Positions 7,739-17,334 of a stretch of DNA of 64,000 nucleotides are shown here, in pieces. Where the stretch lies: the NCBI GenBank assembly GCA_003216465.1, contig QCIU01000003.1:1-64000 (forward strand). Reading direction: 5' to 3'. The position numbers and the translations under genes were made by a program. The first letter of the stretch is position 1. Every line of letters begins with the position of its first letter. The notes under the pieces were generated by a model, which searched no databases, was not told the origin of the DNA, and was given only the letters and a program-made list of their open reading frames with translations. The DNA comes from Prochlorococcus sp. AG-402-N10 (GTDB lineage Bacteria; Cyanobacteriota; Cyanobacteriia; PCC-6307; Cyanobiaceae).

Positions 7739-9202
7739 TTAAAATATTTTTAAATTAGTTTCTGCATAATATGTAGGCGTGGTTTCTGGAATAGCTTGTT
7801 TTATTATTGCTTTGAATTCTAAAATCGATACATTAATTACATTTTTAAAAAAGTAATTAATGTTTTGTAAATAAGAGACATTTTTAGGTTGAATAGTATA
7901 AGGATACTTAAGATTTATTTTTTTATTTAAAAAATATTTAGTTTGACTATCATCTTTTAAATTAATAAATTCATTTCCAATTAAATCTATATCTGCGTCA
8001 TTTATTAAACTATTACTGATAAATGTAAGATTTTCAGATTGAATTGAAAAAATTTTCTTAAAATAAGATTGTTTTATAATATTTTCTTCTTTTTTAATTG
8101 TATCTTTTGAATATATTGTGTAAATTTTATTATTATTTTCTAAACTATTTTGATTCAAATTTTCTAATAATTTTATGTTCTCAATAGGTAAATTATTTTT
8201 ATCAAATACAATAAACCAACTTTTGCCAGAGATTATGAATAGTATATTTTGTTTTAATTTCTCATTTAATTCTTTAAAAATAGCCCTCTCAAAACTATCT
8301 ATTTCTATTTGATCAAGATAGTAACTAGAATTTAATAAATTATCATAGATCGATATTTGATAGTTTTTATTATCTAATATTTTTTCTTTATTTATTTTTT
8401 TATAAGACATCATATCTAAACTTTTATTATTATTTACTAAATAAGATTTTAAGATAATTGCTTTATCTTTAAAATTAAATAAAGTTACTAAAGAGTCCTC
8501 TTTTTTTTGAGTATAATTATCATTATTTAATAGTTCATTTGTTTCAAAATTTTTAGTAACTAGGATATTATTTTCATTTTTAAAATTATTTAAAATCTCT
8601 TCAACAGAATTGTACTGTCTTCCATTTTTTTTACTAATATTAGATGATTGTATGGCATCAAGTATTAGAGTTTTATCAGAGGAGGTAAAAATATAATTAT
8701 CATTAGTTCGATAAATATATTTTAAAAAATTTAATTTATTTTCTCTAAATATCTTAATCAATTTATCTGGCTCATCAATTTTATTAGTAAGATTTAAAAC
8801 ATCATCTATATCTTTTTTTTCCTTAATTCTGAATATTATTAAAATATCATCTATATCTTTTTCTTTATTGTCATAGGTGGTGATTATAAGTTCGTTATTA
8901 TAAATTTCTTCTAGTTTATTTGTACCTAAATCTAAACCTAGATAAGCTAATATACTCCTCTTTATTAAAGCAAGTTGATCTCGATCATTTGCTTCATAGT
9001 ATTTTCTTACATCATCAGCGATTTTTGAACTTTTAGTATTTGAAATGAAGAGTATTTTATTATCTTTCGGTAAGTAGTTTAAAATTTTTAATTTTGATAT
9101 ATTATCTTGGTTTACTTTATTTAAACTATATGATATTTTTTCAAATCCGAAAATAAAGCATAAAGATAATATAGTTATTAATATTAATAATTTAATATTC
9201 AT
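7739..9202 (-). CDS. Exported or membrane-anchored AT-rich protein of unknown function (possibly DUF3352-like)
   Basis: I chose ATG at 9202, not the TTG 21 bp upstream. This gives 487 residues starting with a hydrophobic signal/anchor (MNIKLLILITILSLCFIFGF). The rest is very rich in Lys, Asn, Ile, Leu and Asp, with no cysteines in the motifs and no recognised catalytic signature. LPKDNKILFISN, LGLDLGTNKLEEIYNNELII and the later YLDQIEIDSFERAIFKEL recall cyanobacterial DUF3352-type periplasmic proteins, but this is a weak visual match. Base composition is even more AT-rich than its neighbours, which suggests relaxed selection or fast evolution. It stands alone between gltA and the rhodanese gene. 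Confidence 0.7.
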   Translation of the reverse strand: MNIKLLILITILSLCFIFGFEKISYSLNKVNQDNISKLKILNYLPKDNKILFISNTKSSKIADDVRKYYEANDRDQLALIKRSILAYLGLDLGTNKLEEIYNNELIITTYDNKEKDIDDILIIFRIKEKKDIDDVLNLTNKIDEPDKLIKIFRENKLNFLKYIYRTNDNYIFTSSDKTLILDAIQSSNISKKNGRQYNSVEEILNNFKNENNILVTKNFETNELLNNDNYTQKKEDSLVTLFNFKDKAIILKSYLVNNNKSLDMMSYKKINKEKILDNKNYQISIYDNLLNSSYYLDQIEIDSFERAIFKELNEKLKQNILFIISGKSWFIVFDKNNLPIENIKLLENLNQNSLENNNKIYTIYSKDTIKKEENIIKQSYFKKIFSIQSENLTFISNSLINDADIDLIGNEFINLKDDSQTKYFLNKKINLKYPYTIQPKNVSYLQNINYFFKNVINVSILEFKAIIKQAIPETTPTYYAETNLKIF

Positions 9203-9284
9203 TTTTATTTTTATTTTTAACAATAAACATATTCTTGCAACTTTACTTATTAAATTGTTAATAACAAATAGTTAATTCTAAAAA

Positions 9285-9635
9285 TTGTTCAATTGTCCTA
9301 AAACTATAAATGCTTTTGATCTTAATGAGTGGTTTAATTCTGAATATGAAGATCCAATTATTATTGATGTTAGAGAGGATTCAGAACTGGAAATAGCAAG
9401 TTTTCAAAAGGATTTTTTACATTTGCCAATCAGTAAAGTTTCTGCTGAGTACGTAAAATCAAAAATTAGTGAAGCAAAAGATAAAAAGTTTGTTGTTATT
9501 TGTCATGCTGGTATCAGAAGTTATAGTTTTGGACAATGGTCATTAGATAATAATCTCGTAAATGAGATATGGAATCTTGAGGAAGGTATCGACGGATGGA
9601 GTAAGTATATTGATCAAACAATACCTAGGTATTAG
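9285..9635 (+). CDS. Rhodanese-like domain protein
   Basis: This single-domain rhodanese of 116 residues has IIDVREDSELEIA near the N-terminus and the active-site loop CHAGIRS (about residues 72-78), with the catalytic cysteine present. Such proteins carry sulfur as persulfide for thiolation or cyanide detoxification. The start is taken as TTG at 9285 because an in-frame stop lies just before it, at 9279, and the domain begins soon after. There is no good ribosome site. Its stop codon is directly adjacent to the trpB stop on the other strand. The sulfur acceptor is unknown. Confidence 0.85.
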   Translation: MFNCPKTINAFDLNEWFNSEYEDPIIIDVREDSELEIASFQKDFLHLPISKVSAEYVKSKISEAKDKKFVVICHAGIRSYSFGQWSLDNNLVNEIWNLEEGIDGWSKYIDQTIPRY

Positions 9636-10883
9636 TTACTCAATATCCAAAGATGATGCGACAGTATTAACATCCTTATCTCCTCTTCCAGAGCAATTAA
9701 TTACAATTTCCGTATTTTGATCTAAGGTAGGGCACAATTTTTCTAGCCAGGCAAAGGCATGAGCCGTTTCGAGTGCAGGAATAATCCCTTCCAGTTCACT
9801 AACAAGTTTCAAAGCGTCTAAAGCTTCTGCATCAGTAACAGAGCCATATTCGGCTCTCCCTATATCTTTTAAATAACTATGTTCAGGTCCTACCCCAGGA
9901 TAATCTAGACCTGCACTTATAGAATGTGCTTCTTGTACTTGACCATCCTTATCTTGCAAAAGAAGACTCATTGATCCATGTAAAATCCCAACTGATCCTT
10001 TAGTAATAGTCGCAGCATGTTTTTCAGTATTGACTCCACTTCCTGCAGCCTCAACTCCAATCAGTCGAACTGATTTTTCTTTTACAAAAGTATGAAAAAG
10101 ACCCATTGCATTTGATCCTCCACCTACGCAAGCAAGTAAAATGTCAGGTAATGATCCAAATGAATCTAGACATTGTTTTTTAGTTTCTTCTCCTATAACT
10201 GCATGAAAATCTCTAACAATCATTGGGAATGGGTGTGGTCCTGCAACTGATCCTAAAATATAGTGTGTCGTTTCAACATTAGATACCCAATCCCTAATAG
10301 CCTCACTAGTCGCATCTTTGAGAGTTGCAGTTCCTGAAGTGACAACTTTAACTTCTGCTCCAAGAAGTTTCATCCTAAAGACGTTTAATGATTGTCTTTT
10401 TATGTCTTCCGCTCCCATATAGATAATGCATTTCAAACCAAATCTCGCGCATACAGTTGCAGTTGCAACTCCGTGTTGTCCAGCGCCTGTTTCTGCAATT
10501 ATTCTTTGTTTCTTCATTCTTATTGCTAATAAAGCTTGTCCTAATGCATTATTGATTTTGTGAGCACCAGTATGATTTAGGTCTTCTCTTTTGAGCCATA
10601 TTCTGCTAGTAGCAGCTTTTGTTTTGTAATGTTCAGTTAGTCTTTTAGCTTCATATAGTGGGGTTTCTCTACCGACATAAGTTTTAAGCAAATGATTTAA
10701 TTCATTAACAAATTGTTCATCTTTCCAGGCATCAGATGCTGCTTTTTCCAGTTCGAAAAGGGCAGGCATTAATGTCTCAGGGACATATTGACCTCCATAT
10801 TTTCCAAATCTTCCTTCTTTAGAAGGTTGATTTAAATCATCATTTTTATTATCTTGATCCTGACGGGAAAATGTACTTACCAA
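9636..10883 (-). CDS. trpB: Tryptophan synthase beta subunit
   Basis: This 415-residue PLP enzyme makes tryptophan from indole and serine, normally in complex with TrpA. It has [20 protein letters not shown], the PLP-lysine block [13 protein letters not shown] (Lys about 109), [17 protein letters not shown] and the phosphate-binding [10 protein letters not shown]. The start is TTG at 10883; the first 25 residues are a variable hydrophilic leader and the conserved core starts at GRFGKYGG. It is a lone trp gene here, divergent from the SUI1-like gene with 48 bp between. Confidence 0.96.
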   Translation of the reverse strand: MVSTFSRQDQDNKNDDLNQPSKEGRFGKYGGQYVPETLMPALFELEKAASDAWKDEQFVNELNHLLKTYVGRETPLYEAKRLTEHYKTKAATSRIWLKREDLNHTGAHKINNALGQALLAIRMKKQRIIAETGAGQHGVATATVCARFGLKCIIYMGAEDIKRQSLNVFRMKLLGAEVKVVTSGTATLKDATSEAIRDWVSNVETTHYILGSVAGPHPFPMIVRDFHAVIGEETKKQCLDSFGSLPDILLACVGGGSNAMGLFHTFVKEKSVRLIGVEAAGSGVNTEKHAATITKGSVGILHGSMSLLLQDKDGQVQEAHSISAGLDYPGVGPEHSYLKDIGRAEYGSVTDAEALDALKLVSELEGIIPALETAHAFAWLEKLCPTLDQNTEIVINCSGRGDKDVNTVASSLDIE

Positions 10884-10931
10884 TTTTCTGTATTATTAGG
10901 TATGAACTAACTATAGATTATTTAAAAAATA

Positions 10932-11243
10932 ATGGGAAAAAAAAATTGGATTGAATTTGATAATCAGGTAAATATTAATCAAGAAAAGTTAAAAGAAGAG
11001 AATTTGAGAAAAATATCAAAAATAAATATCTCAAAACAAAAAAAAGGTAAAAGTGGAAAAACTATTACTTTAATAAAAGGTTTAGGAATTAAAAATGAAA
11101 CAGAGGGCAAGAAATTACTAAAAAAAATGAAAGTTTTTTGTGGCACTGGCGGAACTTTAATAGGAGAAGATATTCAGTTGCAAGGAGATATGGTAAATAA
11201 TTCAATAAAGTTTCTTCGTAATGAGGGATTTCAAAATTTATAA
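10932..11243 (+). CDS. SUI1/eIF1-like translation factor (YciH family)
   Basis: This protein of 103 residues has a basic N-terminal stretch and a C-terminal SUI1 domain (about 35-103): TITLIKGLGIKNETEGKKLLKKMKV, CGTGGTLIGEDIQLQGDM and a final IKFLRNEGF. The family resembles eukaryotic initiation factor 1; bacterial YciH proteins are thought to check start-site choice. It precedes cysC by 38 bp on the same strand. The unusual lysine-rich N-terminus (KINISKQKKGKSGKT) probably contacts rRNA. The family call is firm; the cellular role is inferred. Confidence 0.88.
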   Translation: MGKKNWIEFDNQVNINQEKLKEENLRKISKINISKQKKGKSGKTITLIKGLGIKNETEGKKLLKKMKVFCGTGGTLIGEDIQLQGDMVNNSIKFLRNEGFQNL

Positions 11244-11281
11244 GTCAAGAGTTAAGATAGATTTTTATATTTGAAAAAAAA

Positions 11282-11908
11282 ATGACTGAACTTAATCAGA
11301 AAAATTCAGGAAAAAATATAAAATGGCACAATATAACTATTGATAGAAATAAGTTAGAAAGAATGAGAGGGCATAAAGGAATGGTTATTTGGTTTACAGG
11401 ATTATCCGGTTCAGGTAAAAGCACCTTAGCTAATGCAGTTAATGAGGTTTTACACTTTGATGGTTTCTCAACTTATGTGTTAGATGGAGATAATATCAGA
11501 CATGGTTTATGTAAGGATCTTGGATTCTCTGATGAAGACAGAGAAGAAAATATAAGAAGAATTGGAGAAGTGGCTAATTTATTTATGAATGCTGGAATAA
11601 TAACTATTACAGCATTTGTATCTCCTTTCATTAAAGATAGAAAGAAAGTGAGAAATATTATTGGATCAAAGGATTTTATCGAAGTATATTGCTCTGCAGA
11701 TATTGATGTATGTGAGATTAGAGATACTAAAGGTCTTTATAAAAAGGCACGTTTGGGAGAAATTAAAGAATTTACAGGAATATCAAGTCCATATGAGGCT
11801 CCTGTACATCCAGAATTAGTTGTTGAGACAGGTTCTTTAGATTTAAACGATTCTGTTGAAAAAGTTATTAATTATCTTAGAGAAAAGAATTTACTTGAAA
11901 GAGTTTAA
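11282..11908 (+). CDS. cysC: Adenylylsulfate kinase
   Basis: This APS kinase of 208 residues phosphorylates adenylylsulfate to PAPS with ATP, the second step of assimilatory sulfate activation. The P-loop GLSGSGKSTLA lies at about residues 39-49, the APS contact DGDNIRHGLCKDLGFS follows, and KKARLGEIKEFTGISSPYE forms the lid. The N-terminal 20 residues are hydrophilic, without a transit or signal sequence. No other sulfate genes are near, in line with the scattered layout of streamlined genomes. It converges on purE with 14 bp between. Confidence 0.96.
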   Translation: MTELNQKNSGKNIKWHNITIDRNKLERMRGHKGMVIWFTGLSGSGKSTLANAVNEVLHFDGFSTYVLDGDNIRHGLCKDLGFSDEDREENIRRIGEVANLFMNAGIITITAFVSPFIKDRKKVRNIIGSKDFIEVYCSADIDVCEIRDTKGLYKKARLGEIKEFTGISSPYEAPVHPELVVETGSLDLNDSVEKVINYLREKNLLERV

Positions 11909-11922
11909 TTTATAAAAAACTT

Positions 11923-12459
11923 TTAGTCAGTTTTCATGAAATTATCAGCCCCTAGAGAAGATAATTTACTATTTTTAGTTATCACTTGGGTGTGAAGATA
12001 GTCTCTATATTTTTTCATTTTTACTCTTAACGCTTCATCAAATAAACTAAGAATTTGAATTGCCAATAAACCAGCATTTTTCGCGCCGTTTATGGCTACT
12101 GTTGCTACTGGAATCCCCGATGGCATCTGAACAATTGATAATAGGGAGTCAATTCCTTTCAGAGTTTTACTTTCTACCGGTACACCTATTACAGGAATAC
12201 ATGTTAGCGAAGCTATCATGCCAGGTAGGTGAGCAGCCCCACCGGCTCCAGCAACAATAACTTTTATGTTTTCAGATTCTGCTTTTTTTGCATATTCCAT
12301 CATTTCAATTGGTGTCCGATGTGCGGAAAGTATACGAACCTCAGTTTCTATTTCAAATTCATTCAATATATCTATTGCAGGTTTCAAAGTTTTTAGATCT
12401 GAATCACTCCCCATTACTACAGCAATTTTATAAATATTACTGGAATTCAAGTCTGACAA
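11923..12459 (-). CDS. purE: N5-carboxyaminoimidazole ribonucleotide mutase (PurE)
   Basis: This class I PurE of 178 residues converts N5-CAIR to CAIR in purine synthesis. The hallmark segments are VVMGSDSDLKTLKPA, LSAHRTPIEMMEYA and VAGAGGAAHLPGMIASLT. The start is TTG at 12459; the first conserved residue comes at about position 13, so a start at the VVMG methionine would cut the first strand. The C-terminal 20 residues are an extra hydrophilic tail. It is divergent from chlM with a 92-bp gap. Confidence 0.95.
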   Translation of the reverse strand: MSDLNSSNIYKIAVVMGSDSDLKTLKPAIDILNEFEIETEVRILSAHRTPIEMMEYAKKAESENIKVIVAGAGGAAHLPGMIASLTCIPVIGVPVESKTLKGIDSLLSIVQMPSGIPVATVAINGAKNAGLLAIQILSLFDEALRVKMKKYRDYLHTQVITKNSKLSSLGADNFMKTD

Positions 12460-12551
12460 AATAACAAATCAATTCTTTTCTTATAATGACGTGCAATTAC
12501 TTGTGCGCTAGTTAGTTATTATTAAAAAAGACTAATTTTGTAGGAATTGTT

Positions 12552-13253
12552 ATGAAGTCTAATAAAAATCTCGAAAAAAGCGAAGTTAGAGAGTACTTTA
12601 ATGGGACTGGTTTTGATCGATGGAGAAAAATTTATAGTAAATCAGAAGAAATCAATACAGTTCAGAAAAATATTAGAAAAGGTCATCAAAAGACTGTCGA
12701 TGATGTCGTTGCATATGTAAAGAACTACCCTGATTTAACAAATAAGACTTTTTGTGATGCTGGCTGCGGTGTGGGAAGTCTAGCTATTCCTTTACTAGGA
12801 CTTGGTATAAAAGATCTGCAGGTAAGCGATATATCTTCTGAAATGATTAAAGAGACAAAGAAACGAATTAAAGAAAAAGGTTTGAATCAAAGCAGGATAA
12901 AGTATGCAACGAGTGATCTTGAACAATTGAGAGGTTTATTTGACGTTGTAATTTGTTTAGATGTATTTATTCATTACCCACAACCAGTTGCTGAAGAAAT
13001 GGTAAAGCATCTATGTGATTTGAGCAGAGAAAAGCTAATAGTTAGCTTTGCTCCATATACGCCAATACTGGCTGTTTTGAAAAATATTGGAAAGTTTTTT
13101 CCTGGTCCAAGTAAAACTACAAGAGCTTATACATTAAGGGAAAAAGGGATTATTAGTGCAGCAAATGAGCAAGGTTTTGATGTTGTGCAAAAGAAATTAA
13201 ATCAAGCCCCTTTCTATTTTTCTAAATTAATTGAATTTAAGAAAATTAAATAA
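12552..13253 (+). CDS. chlM: Magnesium-protoporphyrin IX methyltransferase
   Basis: This 233-residue SAM-dependent methyltransferase methylates the 13-propionate of Mg-protoporphyrin IX in (divinyl) chlorophyll synthesis. It shows the ChlM-type N-terminus EYFNGTGFDRWRKIYS, the SAM-binding DAGCGVGSLAIPL (about 71-83), VSDISSEMIKETKKR and DVVICLDVFIHYP. A C-terminal SFAPYTPILAVLKNIGKFFPGPSKTTRAY block is typical of ChlM and not of general methyltransferases. Its stop is 1 bp from the end of the convergent response-regulator gene. Confidence 0.95.
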   Translation: MKSNKNLEKSEVREYFNGTGFDRWRKIYSKSEEINTVQKNIRKGHQKTVDDVVAYVKNYPDLTNKTFCDAGCGVGSLAIPLLGLGIKDLQVSDISSEMIKETKKRIKEKGLNQSRIKYATSDLEQLRGLFDVVICLDVFIHYPQPVAEEMVKHLCDLSREKLIVSFAPYTPILAVLKNIGKFFPGPSKTTRAYTLREKGIISAANEQGFDVVQKKLNQAPFYFSKLIEFKKIK

Positions 13254-13254
13254 T

Positions 13255-13983
13255 TTATTTAACTAGATGATTTTCCAGGGCATAGCGAACTAATTCGGTT
13301 CTACTGGATGTACCTGTTTTAATAAAAAGCCTGCTCACATATTTTTCAACATTTCTTATTGAGGTCTCAAGTTTTCTGGCAATTTCTTTGTTCATAAGAC
13401 CTTCTGCTACAAGTTGCAGTACACTTGCCTCTCTTGGAGTAAAACTTGGAATATTTATAGAATTTTCTTGATTTAGTGGATTTTGATCTGTAAGCATAGA
13501 CTTTATTTCGGTGATTTGTTTTGCCATCTTACTTACATCAATGTCGGCAAATCGCGCTGCTTCTTTTAGTAATCGCTCTTGTCTATTAATTACATTTTTA
13601 ACTCTTGCAGATAATTCATCTGGGTCAAAGGGTTTAGAAATATAGTCATCAATACCTGCGAGGTAACCTTTAGTTCTATCTAAAGTCATTCCTTTAGCAG
13701 TAAGAAAAATAACTGGAGTACCTCCTAGTTTTTCATCTTCTCTTATCTTTTCTAATAAAGCATATCCATTAGATCTCGGCATCATAATATCGCTAATAAC
13801 TAGATCGGGGAAAATTGTTTGAGCTTTTTCCCAACCATCCTCTCCGTCAACAGCAATAAAGATTTCAAAACCCTCGTCTTCGAGAAATGTTTTTACAGCT
13901 GTTCTTAAACCAGGTTCATCATCTACTAACAGAATTTTTGATTTTCTAATTGTGTCATTATTTATTTGATTAGTATCATTCAT
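13255..13983 (-). CDS. Response regulator, receiver plus LuxR-type DNA-binding domain
   Basis: This 242-residue protein has a receiver domain (about 14-132: ILLVDDEPGLRTAV, phospho-acceptor in DLVISDIMMPRSNG, VIFLTAKG, YISKPFDPDEL) and a GerE/LuxR helix-turn-helix at the C-terminus (about 175-238: FTPREASVLQLVAEGLMNKE, NVEKYVSRLF). It is a NarL-family transcription factor of the type close to plastid Ycf29. No histidine kinase gene is adjacent, which is usual in Prochlorococcus. The target genes are unknown. It is divergent from the cysteine desulfurase gene with 59 bp between. Confidence 0.9.
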   Translation of the reverse strand: MNDTNQINNDTIRKSKILLVDDEPGLRTAVKTFLEDEGFEIFIAVDGEDGWEKAQTIFPDLVISDIMMPRSNGYALLEKIREDEKLGGTPVIFLTAKGMTLDRTKGYLAGIDDYISKPFDPDELSARVKNVINRQERLLKEAARFADIDVSKMAKQITEIKSMLTDQNPLNQENSINIPSFTPREASVLQLVAEGLMNKEIARKLETSIRNVEKYVSRLFIKTGTSSRTELVRYALENHLVK

Positions 13984-14042
13984 TTTTTTAATTTTGAATT
14001 AAATTTTCTTATGCCTAATGATAATTTTATATACTAAATATC

Positions 14043-15188
14043 ATGCTTTCAACTCCCATACTACTAGATTATCAATCTTCAACCCCTTGTTTAGAAGAGG
14101 TTGTAAATTCTATGGCACCTTATTGGAGTGAAATATTTTCTAACCCCTCAAGTAAATCAAATTTAGCAGGCATTAATGCAAGTGCCATATTAGAAGTCTC
14201 AAGAGAAAAAATACAAGAATATTTATTTCTAAAAAAAAAGAGAGTAATTTTTACTAGTGGAGCAACAGAATCTAATAATTTAGCTTTGCTAGGTTTTGCA
14301 AGGAAGCATTTTAAAGAAACAGAAAATTATGGTCATATTATTACTCTAAAAACTGAGCATAAAGCTGTATTAGAGCCCCTAGATCAATTAAGAAAAGAGG
14401 GATTTCATATTACTGAAATTAGTCCAGAAAAAGATGGTTTAGTTTCAGAAGAAAAATTTGTTAGCTGTATAAGAGATGATACATTTTTGGTAAGCATCAT
14501 GAGGGCAAATAACGAAATAGGAGTTATTCAGCCTTTGAAGGAAATTTCAGAAATATGCAGTTCAAGGGATATAGTTCTCCATTCTGATTATGCACAATGT
14601 TTAGGTTTTCTCGAGTTTGATAGCCTTGACTCAGTAGCAAATATGTTAACAATAAGCTCACATAAAATATATGGTCCTAAAGGTGTAGGGATACTTTTGA
14701 TTGATAGAGATATTGAGCTGCAGCCTTTAGTTTTAGGAGGAGGTCAAGAATTTGGTTTAAGATCAGGAACATTGCCATTACCTTTGATAGTAGGTTTTAC
14801 TAAAGCAATAGAAATAGCCGTTTTAAATCAAAAAAAGAATATCCAGAAATTTCTTTTTCATAGAGATAAACTTTTGAAGGGATTATTAGGTAATAATTCT
14901 GGAGTGGAAATAAATGGGTCAATGAAAGAAAGATTACCTCATAATTTGAATCTGACCGTACTTGATGTTAACGGTTCAAAATTGCATAAAAGTTTGAAAT
15001 CTAAAATAATCTGTTCTAGTGGGTCAGCGTGTAGTAATGGGCAGCCTTCGCATGTATTACTCGCTTTAGGAAGATCTTTTAAAGAAGCAGAGGCTTCATT
15101 AAGATTAAGTATTGGTTTGATGACTACTACAGAAGATATAGAAAAATCAATTGAGATAATTACAGATTCTATTAAATTATTACGCTGA
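14043..15188 (+). CDS. Cysteine desulfurase (NifS/IscS family)
   Basis: This PLP-dependent enzyme of 381 residues takes sulfur from cysteine for Fe-S clusters and tRNA thiolation. Seen are the N-terminal ILLDYQSSTPC, FTSGATESNNLALLGFA, MRANNEIGVIQPL, the PLP lysine in SSHKIYGPKGVGIL and the catalytic loop CSSGSACSNGQPS with the reactive cysteine, ending in LRLSIG. The sequence fits group I (NifS/IscS). There is no IscU, SufBCD or ThiI neighbour, so its client pathway is open. Confidence 0.93.
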   Translation: MLSTPILLDYQSSTPCLEEVVNSMAPYWSEIFSNPSSKSNLAGINASAILEVSREKIQEYLFLKKKRVIFTSGATESNNLALLGFARKHFKETENYGHIITLKTEHKAVLEPLDQLRKEGFHITEISPEKDGLVSEEKFVSCIRDDTFLVSIMRANNEIGVIQPLKEISEICSSRDIVLHSDYAQCLGFLEFDSLDSVANMLTISSHKIYGPKGVGILLIDRDIELQPLVLGGGQEFGLRSGTLPLPLIVGFTKAIEIAVLNQKKNIQKFLFHRDKLLKGLLGNNSGVEINGSMKERLPHNLNLTVLDVNGSKLHKSLKSKIICSSGSACSNGQPSHVLLALGRSFKEAEASLRLSIGLMTTTEDIEKSIEIITDSIKLLR

Positions 15189-15196
15189 GATTTTAA

Positions 15197-16099
15197 TTAT
15201 TTTAATTGAGCAATTCTTAATTTTGCGCTTCGAGACCTTTTATTATTTTCAATTTCTTTTTTATTTGGTGTAATTGGTTTTTTTGTGAGATTTTTTAATC
15301 TTTCATCACCCTTAAAAGAATTTTTTACCAGCCGATCTTCTATTGAATGAAAGCTAATAATTGAAATTATTCCCCCGGGTAATAGCCACTCTGGAGAAAT
15401 CTCTAAGAATCTTTCGAGTGCTTCGATTTCCTTATTTACAGCAATTCTTAGTGCTTGGAATGTTCTAGTCGCAGGATGAATTTTTCGATATCTTTGTTTG
15501 GGTGGGAAACAACCAGCAATGGAATAGGCTAAATCTTTTGTACCCGAATATTTTCCTTTTTCTTTTAAATCTTTTTTGATTCTCCAAGAAATCTTTCGTG
15601 ATAATCTTTCATCACCAAATTTAAAAATTAAATCAGCCAGATCTTTTTCATTTAAAGTCTCAATTAAGTCCTCAGCATTCATCTCAAGTAACGGATTCAT
15701 TCGCATATCTAAAGGCCCATCTTTTTGAAAACTAAATCCTCTTTGTGGGTTATCTATCTGATTACTATTGACTCCAAGATCTGCTATTACAAAAGAAACT
15801 TTTTCTTTTGGCTCAAAGTTCGCAAAATTTGAGGGACATATTTCAATCCTCGATTTAAATTCTTCAAGTTTTATAAATGCTGACTTTCTTGCGAATGGAT
15901 CATGATCTAGTCCAATTATTTTTAAATCAGGATATTTTTTTAATAATTGATATGAGTGTCCACCAGCACCTAAAGTTGCATCTATCGCTGTTAGTTTATT
16001 GTCTGATATTAATGGGTATTGATCTACAGAAACTAAAATTTCATCTGTCATCACTGACTTATGATTGAATAAAGATGAATCAGAAAGGTCAGTTTGCAT
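15197..16099 (-). CDS. rsmH: 16S rRNA (cytosine-1402-N4)-methyltransferase
   Basis: This 300-residue RsmH (MraW) modifies C1402 of 16S rRNA with SAM. Family features are HKSVMTDEILVSV, the SAM loop DATLGAGGHSYQLL, IADLGVNSNQIDNPQRGFSF, DGPLDMRMN, ATRTFQALRIAVNKE and a C-terminal ISFHSIEDRLVKNSFK with basic RSRSAKLRIAQL. It is outside any dcw cluster, as in other cyanobacteria. It is divergent from ndhH (38 bp) and convergent with the desulfurase gene (8 bp). Confidence 0.96.
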   Translation of the reverse strand: MQTDLSDSSLFNHKSVMTDEILVSVDQYPLISDNKLTAIDATLGAGGHSYQLLKKYPDLKIIGLDHDPFARKSAFIKLEEFKSRIEICPSNFANFEPKEKVSFVIADLGVNSNQIDNPQRGFSFQKDGPLDMRMNPLLEMNAEDLIETLNEKDLADLIFKFGDERLSRKISWRIKKDLKEKGKYSGTKDLAYSIAGCFPPKQRYRKIHPATRTFQALRIAVNKEIEALERFLEISPEWLLPGGIISIISFHSIEDRLVKNSFKGDERLKNLTKKPITPNKKEIENNKRSRSAKLRIAQLK

Positions 16100-16137
16100 A
16101 ACTTTCTACTAAGATTTAAATAGAGGTTAAATTATTA

Positions 16138-17325
16138 ATGGCTCAACTAGAGACTAGAACAGAACCCATGGTGGTCAACTTTGGCCCTCATCATCCATCT
16201 ATGCATGGAGTTTTAAGGTTAGTTGTAACACTTGACGGCGAGAACGTAATAGATTGTGAGCCCGTAATTGGATATTTGCATAGAGGCATGGAAAAGATAG
16301 CTGAAAACAGGACAAACGTTATGTATGTACCTTATGTAAGCAGAATGGATTATGCAGCCGGAATGTTTTATGAAGCAATTGTAGTAAATGCACCAGAAAG
16401 ATTGGCGAATATTGTTGTACCCAAAAGGGCCAGTTATATAAGAGTTCTAATGTTGGAGCTCAATAGAATTGCAAATCATCTTTTATGGCTAGGTCCATTT
16501 CTAGCAGATGTAGGAGCTCAAACTCCATTCTTTTATATCTTTAGAGAAAGAGAAATGATTTATGACCTTTGGGAAGCTGCTACTGGACAAAGATTGATAA
16601 ATAATAATTTTTTTAGAATAGGAGGTGTAGCTTGTGATTTGCCTTACGGATGGTTAGAAAAATGCATTGATTTTTGTGATTGGTTTGCTCCAAAGATTGA
16701 TGAATATGAAAAACTAATAACAAATAACCCTATATTTAAAAAACGAATTGAAGGTCTTGGAACCATAGAAAGAGATCAAGCAATTAATTGGTCACTTTCT
16801 GGACCAATGCTTAGGGCTTCTGGAGTCTCTTGGGATTTGAGAAAAGTTGATAGTTATGAATGTTATGACGATTTTGAATGGGAAATTGCTTCCGAAAAAG
16901 AAGGTGATTGTTATGCCAGATATAGAGTAAGAGTTCAAGAAATGAGACAATCATTAAAAATTATTCGTCAAGCTTGTGAAATGATTCCCGGAGGCCCAAC
17001 AGAAAATTTAGAAGCTAAACGCATGGCTACAGAGGATAAAAAAAGTGAAATATTTGGTATGGATTATCAATATGTAGCTAAGAAAGTTGCGCCTACTTTT
17101 AAGATTCCTAATGGAGAATTATATACAAGATTAGAATCTGGGAAAGGGGAAATAGGAGTTTTTATTCAAGGAAATAATGAAGTTACACCATGGAGATTTA
17201 AAATTAGAGCTGCTGATTTAAATAATCTTCAAATATTGCCTCATATTCTTAAGGGAGCAAAAATAGCTGATATTATGGCAATCCTTGGCTCAATAGACGT
17301 CATTATGGGTTCTGTAGACAGGTAA
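16138..17325 (+). CDS. ndhH: NAD(P)H-quinone oxidoreductase subunit H
   Basis: This NuoD-type 49-kDa subunit has 395 residues and lies on the hydrophilic arm of NDH-1, where it forms the quinone pocket. It shows [22 protein letters not shown] near the N-terminus, [35 protein letters not shown] and the C-terminal [18 protein letters not shown]. It is far from the ndhA-I-G-E cluster, as usual in cyanobacteria. The next gene, a thioesterase of phylloquinone synthesis, begins 9 bp after its stop, so the two are probably co-transcribed. Confidence 0.97.
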   Translation: MAQLETRTEPMVVNFGPHHPSMHGVLRLVVTLDGENVIDCEPVIGYLHRGMEKIAENRTNVMYVPYVSRMDYAAGMFYEAIVVNAPERLANIVVPKRASYIRVLMLELNRIANHLLWLGPFLADVGAQTPFFYIFREREMIYDLWEAATGQRLINNNFFRIGGVACDLPYGWLEKCIDFCDWFAPKIDEYEKLITNNPIFKKRIEGLGTIERDQAINWSLSGPMLRASGVSWDLRKVDSYECYDDFEWEIASEKEGDCYARYRVRVQEMRQSLKIIRQACEMIPGGPTENLEAKRMATEDKKSEIFGMDYQYVAKKVAPTFKIPNGELYTRLESGKGEIGVFIQGNNEVTPWRFKIRAADLNNLQILPHILKGAKIADIMAILGSIDVIMGSVDR

Positions 17326-17334
17326 ACCTTTATA

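Noticed and set aside
9255-9267. TTGTTA-A-TAACAA palindrome before the rhodanese gene
   Set aside because: Arms of 6 AT-rich bases are expected by chance at this composition, and nothing else supports a site.
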